From positions 1-35,473 of the forward strand of contig DAOVTY010000001.1 of the NCBI GenBank assembly GCA_030632865.1: a DNA stretch of 35,473 nt, given 5' to 3'. The position numbers were made by a program, and so were the translations under genes. This DNA is from Bacteroidota bacterium (lineage in GTDB: Bacteria; Bacteroidota; Bacteroidia; Bacteroidales; Prolixibacteraceae). Shown here one piece after another: positions 31,840 to 35,473 of the stretch. The first letter of the stretch is position 1. Each line of letters starts with the position of its first letter. The notes below the pieces were generated by a model. The model was not told where the DNA came from. It ran no database searches and saw only the letters and a program-made list of their open reading frames with translations.

Positions 31840-32703
31840 ATGAAAGACATAAATAAATATATTTCACGCGAAGGCTGGCTCTCTATTATTGGAAATATTT
31901 TCTTGTTTGTTTTAAAATATTGGGCAGGTATTGTAACGGGCTCCATTGCTTTAATTGCCGATGCATGGCACACTCTTTCCGATTCTGTTTCGTCGGTTAT
32001 TGTATTAATTGGTGGAAAGATTTCGCAGAAACCAGCCGATGAAGAACACCCGTTTGGACATGGTAGAGCAGAACATATTGCAGCAATTATTATAGGAGTT
32101 TTGCTTGCTATTGTTGCATTCGATTTTATTGTTAGTTCAATAGAAAAATTTGGCACACACGAGAAAACAGTTTTTGGAACTATCGCATGGATAGTAACTA
32201 TTGTTTCCATTTTGGTAAAAGAGGGAATGGCACAATATGCATTTTGGGCAGCAAAAAAAGCCAACTCCTCAATTTTAAGAGCCGACGGTTGGCATCATCG
32301 CACCGATGCACTTTCGTCGGTGGTAATTTTAATTGGGATTGCTGTTGGCAAATATTTTTGGTGGACCGATGCCGTGTTAGGATTTATAGTGGCAATAATG
32401 ATAGGATACGCCAGTTTTGAAATTCTTTCGAAAGAGATAAAATCGCTATTGGGTGAGCGACCTTCCGACGATCTTCTACTTTCAATTCGAGAAACTGCAC
32501 AAAAAGCCTGTAAAACAAAGTTGCATATACATCATATTCATTTGCACAATTATGGTAACCACACCGAAATGAGTTGCCATATAAAGCTACCGCCGGAAAT
32601 GCAACTTAACGAAGCTCACGAAATTTGCAATACTGTTGAATTGGCTATAAAAGAAAAGTTTGGTTATATCTCAACTATTCATCCGGAGCCGATTGATTGG
32701 TAA
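31840..32703 (+). CDS. Cation diffusion facilitator (zinc/divalent metal efflux)
   Basis: A 287-residue inner-membrane antiporter that exports Zn2+ or related ions with the proton gradient. It has about six membrane helices and a cytoplasmic C-terminal domain (about 205-287). The metal site in TM2 is D41/H44-x3-D48 (ALIADAWHTLSDS); in TM5 it is H152-x3-D156 (GWHHRTDALSS). The HxxxD pairs indicate zinc preference in CDF families. The loop HPFGHGRAEHI (70-80) is the family signature. The C-terminal domain holds several His (LHIHHIHLHNYGNHTEMSCH), fitting metal sensing. Single gene, convergent with the DUF1080 gene, only 3 bp between the stops. Confidence 0.94.
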   Translation: MKDINKYISREGWLSIIGNIFLFVLKYWAGIVTGSIALIADAWHTLSDSVSSVIVLIGGKISQKPADEEHPFGHGRAEHIAAIIIGVLLAIVAFDFIVSSIEKFGTHEKTVFGTIAWIVTIVSILVKEGMAQYAFWAAKKANSSILRADGWHHRTDALSSVVILIGIAVGKYFWWTDAVLGFIVAIMIGYASFEILSKEIKSLLGERPSDDLLLSIRETAQKACKTKLHIHHIHLHNYGNHTEMSCHIKLPPEMQLNEAHEICNTVELAIKEKFGYISTIHPEPIDW

Positions 32704-32706
32704 AAT

Positions 32707-33405
32707 CTATGGCAACTCAATAATTTTAATATTTCGAAAATGTATTTCAGCGCCTTCTGATTCAAGACAGATATAACCGTTCTTTTGAGATGCTTTGGAA
32801 ATACCATTTACAAACTTTCCATTTACCGAAAGCTTGATTGTTCCATCAACACAAACAACATCGTAAGTGTTCCACTCCCCTATCCCTTTGCAGCGGTTTT
32901 CTATAGATTTACTTCGTGTACCACGCGGCGTGTCAGGAACAATTTCAACTCCACCAACACCAAAAACTTCGCCATGAACATATGCAATTGGAGGTTTTAC
33001 ACCTTCTTTAATATGTTGTTCAACCCAGTCTAATTCTAGCATCTGAACTTCAACACCATTTGGCAATCTATTTTTTCCAGGCTCAGCATTGCTCCACACA
33101 AAAGTACCCGAATTACCACCGGCTTCCATGTGTCTCCATTCAATGTGCATTAAAAAATTTTCATACTTTTTTTCTGAGCGGATAACACCAATCGGATGGC
33201 CAGAGCATATTAATTGGTTATCAACAATTTTCCATGTTTTTGTCTCGGTATTTACCTGAATCCATTGAATAGATTCGCTTTTTACTTTTTTGTCGAAATT
33301 AACTTTATCAAGACCAACTTCTTTTCCAAATTTGAAAAGTGGCTGTTGTGCGTTGGTAATTCCAATGATAAATATTGAAAGAAAAAAAACAATTATAGTT
33401 TTCAT
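32707..33405 (-). CDS. DUF1080 protein (3-keto-glycoside hydrolase-like)
   Basis: 232 residues with a Sec signal peptide (MKTIIVFFLSIFIIGITNAQ); no lipobox, so periplasmic. The jelly-roll domain shows the DUF1080 landmarks GNSGTFVW, GVEVQMLELD, GEWNTYDVVCVDGTIKLSVN and HFRNIKI at the end. Members of this family have been described as 3-keto-disaccharide/glycoside hydrolases or lyases acting after C3 oxidation of a sugar. It lies 50 bp downstream of a Gfo/Idh/MocA oxidoreductase on the same strand, exactly the type of enzyme that makes 3-keto sugars, so a joint pathway is likely. Confidence 0.85.
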   Translation of the reverse strand: MKTIIVFFLSIFIIGITNAQQPLFKFGKEVGLDKVNFDKKVKSESIQWIQVNTETKTWKIVDNQLICSGHPIGVIRSEKKYENFLMHIEWRHMEAGGNSGTFVWSNAEPGKNRLPNGVEVQMLELDWVEQHIKEGVKPPIAYVHGEVFGVGGVEIVPDTPRGTRSKSIENRCKGIGEWNTYDVVCVDGTIKLSVNGKFVNGISKASQKNGYICLESEGAEIHFRNIKIIELP

Positions 33406-33455
33406 TTTGAATAGCTTTAAATTTTACATTTTAACTCAAACTCGAAACTCACAAA

Positions 33456-34805
33456 TTAAATTGCTTTATTTGCTACTCCTGCTAATCTAATTTGCTCAGG
33501 AATCCCGGGAACCATTCCCATTACATAAACTTTAGGGCCCAAATATAAATCTGAATTTAGCATTTCTTCCCATGTAACATCTCTTCCAGTATATGCCGAA
33601 ATTCTTCCCATAATAGTCATCAACGTTGAATTTACTTGAGCTTCGGCATCGCTAATTGTATTTCCGGTTCTAATTGCAGTCACCAAATTTATATGTTCTT
33701 GTACAAATGGGTTAGTTACTTTCCATTCTGATTCAGAGTCTCCTTCTTCTGGATGAGGATATTTCCAGATTACATTTCCGTGCAAATCAAAAATTTTGCC
33801 GGATGCATCGGCAAATCCTTTTGTTCCGTTTATTTGTTGAACTTTACGGTTTGTGCATCCGTTAATTTGCCTTGCTGCACAATGTGCTCGCACACCATTT
33901 TCATAAACATATTCAATACTAAAAAAATCATACTGGTCACCTGTCACTCTTCGTTGTCGGCCTCCCCAGCCAATTGCACTTTTTGGAACTTTTCCCATGT
34001 GCCAACTCATTGCATCAATTTCGTGAATAAATTGCTCCGTAATATGGTCACCCGAGAGCCATGTAAAATTCACCCAGTTTCGCAACATATATTCCATGTC
34101 AGTCCATTCGGGTTTACGATTTCTGTACCACAATGCACCGCCATTACGAATAATATTAGCACCAACAATTTCACCAATTTCACCATTTGCGACGCGGCGG
34201 TGCGTTTCCATATAATCTTTTTGCACACGTCTAATTGTACCGCTAACCATACACAAACCCAACGACTCTGCTTTTTTAGATGATGCTAAAACAGAACGAG
34301 CACCAACCGGATCTACAGCAACCGGTTTCTCCATAAAAACATGTTTTCTTGCATTTATCGCAGCTTCAACATGCGCAGGACGAAAATGTGGAGGTGTGCA
34401 AAGTATAACCATATCAACTCCCGAATCAATTACTTTTTGATAACTGTCGAAACCTACAAAACAATTTTCATCAGCAATTTCGATGCTCTTTTCCTCTTTT
34501 AACTTAGCACGAAAACTGTCAACTTTATCTTGAAATACATCACCAACAGCAGTTATCTGCAAATTAGGTCCGGCATCTAAAAAATTAACGGCCGCACCGG
34601 TTCCTCGTCCACCGCAACCAATTAATCCAGCTTTTATAACTTTTCCATCAGGTGCCTGATCAAGTAACTCTGGCAATTTAGCTTCTTCTTTTGTCGATTT
34701 TGAGTTGGTGCAAGAACTAATTAAACTGGCGGCACTTATTATACCAGCAGCTCCTAAAGTTGTTTTAGAAAGAAAATTCCTACGATTTAAATCTTCGTTT
34801 TTCAT
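33456..34805 (-). CDS. Tat-exported Gfo/Idh/MocA family oxidoreductase
   Basis: 449 residues. The start at 34805 gives MKNEDLNRRNFLSKTTLGAA: a twin-arginine signal (RRNFLSK) followed by a lipobox-like LISSC (Cys32), so export as a Tat lipoprotein is possible. The Rossmann NAD(P) site is IKAGLIGCGGRGTG (about 57-70), and the catalytic EKP is at 159-161 (HVFMEKPVAVD). The C-terminal domain binds substrate (WLSGDHITEQFIHEIDAMSW carries a conserved His pair). Likely role: oxidation of a sugar hydroxyl, probably C3, before the DUF1080 enzyme encoded next. An in-frame start at 34859 would add 18 residues before the Tat motif and is rejected. Confidence 0.9.
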   Translation of the reverse strand: MKNEDLNRRNFLSKTTLGAAGIISAASLISSCTNSKSTKEEAKLPELLDQAPDGKVIKAGLIGCGGRGTGAAVNFLDAGPNLQITAVGDVFQDKVDSFRAKLKEEKSIEIADENCFVGFDSYQKVIDSGVDMVILCTPPHFRPAHVEAAINARKHVFMEKPVAVDPVGARSVLASSKKAESLGLCMVSGTIRRVQKDYMETHRRVANGEIGEIVGANIIRNGGALWYRNRKPEWTDMEYMLRNWVNFTWLSGDHITEQFIHEIDAMSWHMGKVPKSAIGWGGRQRRVTGDQYDFFSIEYVYENGVRAHCAARQINGCTNRKVQQINGTKGFADASGKIFDLHGNVIWKYPHPEEGDSESEWKVTNPFVQEHINLVTAIRTGNTISDAEAQVNSTLMTIMGRISAYTGRDVTWEEMLNSDLYLGPKVYVMGMVPGIPEQIRLAGVANKAI

Positions 34806-34868
34806 ATATTTATAATTGTTTATTTTCAAAAGTATCATATGGAAATCGCCCATAATCACACCCCTGTG

Positions 34869-34884
34869 TCCGTCAGCTGACGGA
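34869..34884. repeat. Perfect 16-bp palindrome TCCGTCAGCTGACGGA
   Basis: Self-complementary over all 16 bases, 64 bp upstream of the Gfo/Idh start. It is GC-rich in an AT-rich setting. It could be an operator for that operon or part of a dispersed intergenic repeat; CTGACAGACGGA in the repeat at 12091-12167 is similar. The remaining DNA from 34885 to 35031 shows nothing recognisable. Confidence 0.55.
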
Positions 34885-35031
34885 TGCTCGTTTCATGAAA
34901 AAATATTTATTAATGAACTTTTAAAGCCTGTTAAATTTACCAAAAAATTTATCAATAAATAGCAATTAAAAATTGAAGTGTTTAAAGTTTAAAATAAATT
35001 TCGAGATTAGAAGATTAATTAATGAATGCCA

Positions 35032-35350
35032 TCAGGCATATTCCCTCATTTTTTGTGCCTCTTTATTTAAAACCAATAATGCTTCTCCGTAGGAATTCAA
35101 ACCTCTGTTAATTTTTAAAATCTGTATTTTTGGATCCGGCTTATCAATCGATTTTGCAAATATTAGAGATTTTTTTTATAATATTACCTGATACAAATAT
35201 TTTATATTTTTCATAATCGCATGAAAATTCTTTGTGAATCGCAAACACAAATTTAAGTCCTGACTTACCAAATTCTATATCATAAAATCTCGATTAAATT
35301 AGATACTTTACCATTTGCCAACTGCTTTCACGAACCTGAGTTTGCGTTAA
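35032..35350 (-). pseudogene. Broken gene of unknown function
   Basis: On the minus strand a coding-like frame reads LTQTQVRESSWQMVKYLI, then a TAA stop (about 35296-35294), then SRFYDIEFGKSGLKFVFAIH, then KEFSCDYEKYKIFVSGNIIK. At a run of eight A (minus strand, 35177-35170) the frame is lost. With seven A it would continue KSLIFAKSIDKPDPKIQILK, then INRGLNSYGEALLVLNKEAQ, and end KMREYA. One stop plus one homopolymer frameshift mark it as decayed. The frameshift alone could be a sequencing error or slippage site. I do not recognise the family, and no upstream start is visible. Confidence 0.5.
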
Positions 35351-35370
35351 CTAAGCCTGCGCCTAGATTC

Positions 35371-35400
35371 AAAAATAAAAAATACGCATACAATTATGCG
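35371..35400 (-). terminator. Minus-strand terminator CGCATA-ATTG-TATGCG
   Basis: A perfect 6-bp stem around a 4-nt loop, followed on the minus strand by TATTTTTTATTTTT. It would end a minus-strand gene lying beyond the right edge of the window, and separates it from the broken gene. Confidence 0.7.
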
Positions 35401-35473
35401 ATCTCAAAAAAGTAAGAATATATAACAATTTAATAGCGCCTATATATATTACGAAAATAGTTAAAAGGTAATC

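Noticed and set aside
33753..34283. 176-codon open frame on the plus strand opposite the Gfo/Idh gene
   Set aside because: Cys/Asn/Thr-rich translation with no motif; it is the antisense of a conserved enzyme.
1..35473. tRNA genes, CRISPR arrays, insertion sequences and phage genes
   Set aside because: No cloverleaf, regularly spaced repeat array, transposase or integrase signature was found on either strand in the non-coding regions read.

Overview
The window is chromosomal DNA of a low-GC (about one third G+C by eye) member of the Bacteroidota, probably class Bacteroidia. Evidence: promoters with the Bacteroidota -7 element TAnnTTTG, proteins with type IX secretion (T9SS) C-terminal sorting domains, a TonB-dependent receptor with an N-terminal carboxypeptidase-like repeat, an RprX/RprY two-component pair, an LptE-TPR-SecG cluster and a DUF1080 protein. 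I could not fix a genus. No tRNA, rRNA, CRISPR array, transposase or phage gene was seen.

Layout. 1-5278: start of an S66 LD-carboxypeptidase, a HAD phosphatase, metG, an accessory GIY-YIG/DUF4357 protein and an exported carboxypeptidase-regulatory-like protein. 5505-9071: groEL without groES, a non-coding stretch with a decayed T9SS-tail remnant, an outer-membrane barrel protein and an unknown lipoprotein. 9213-11941 (minus): sigma-54 activator, lptE, TPR protein and secG in one tight operon. 12291-18249 (plus): kdsB, a minimal T9SS-tail protein, a T9SS-secreted double-HKD phospholipase D/nuclease-like protein and a TonB-dependent receptor. 18387-20227: deoC and a divergent Tat-exported aldo/keto reductase. 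20665-22452: lepA. 22526-22853: an aldehyde dehydrogenase gene reduced to its two ends. 23085-26037 (minus): rprX-rprY and purN. 26222-29206 (plus): acpP-fabF-rnc, then a membrane protein with two LAB_N domains. 29252-31629: a mini MotA/TolQ/ExbB-like protein and a LytS/LytTR-type pair. 31840-34805: a cation diffusion facilitator, then DUF1080 and Gfo/Idh/MocA genes likely acting on 3-keto sugars. The right end holds a broken, unrecognised gene.

Most genes are housekeeping: translation, folding, fatty acid and LPS synthesis, Sec export. The accessory interest lies in the secreted and outer-membrane genes between kdsB and lepA, which could form a polymer-scavenging set (inference only). It also lies in two clearly decayed genes, in several structured intergenic regions that no protein explains, and in a few promoters placed so close to the start codon that the mRNA must be nearly leaderless.
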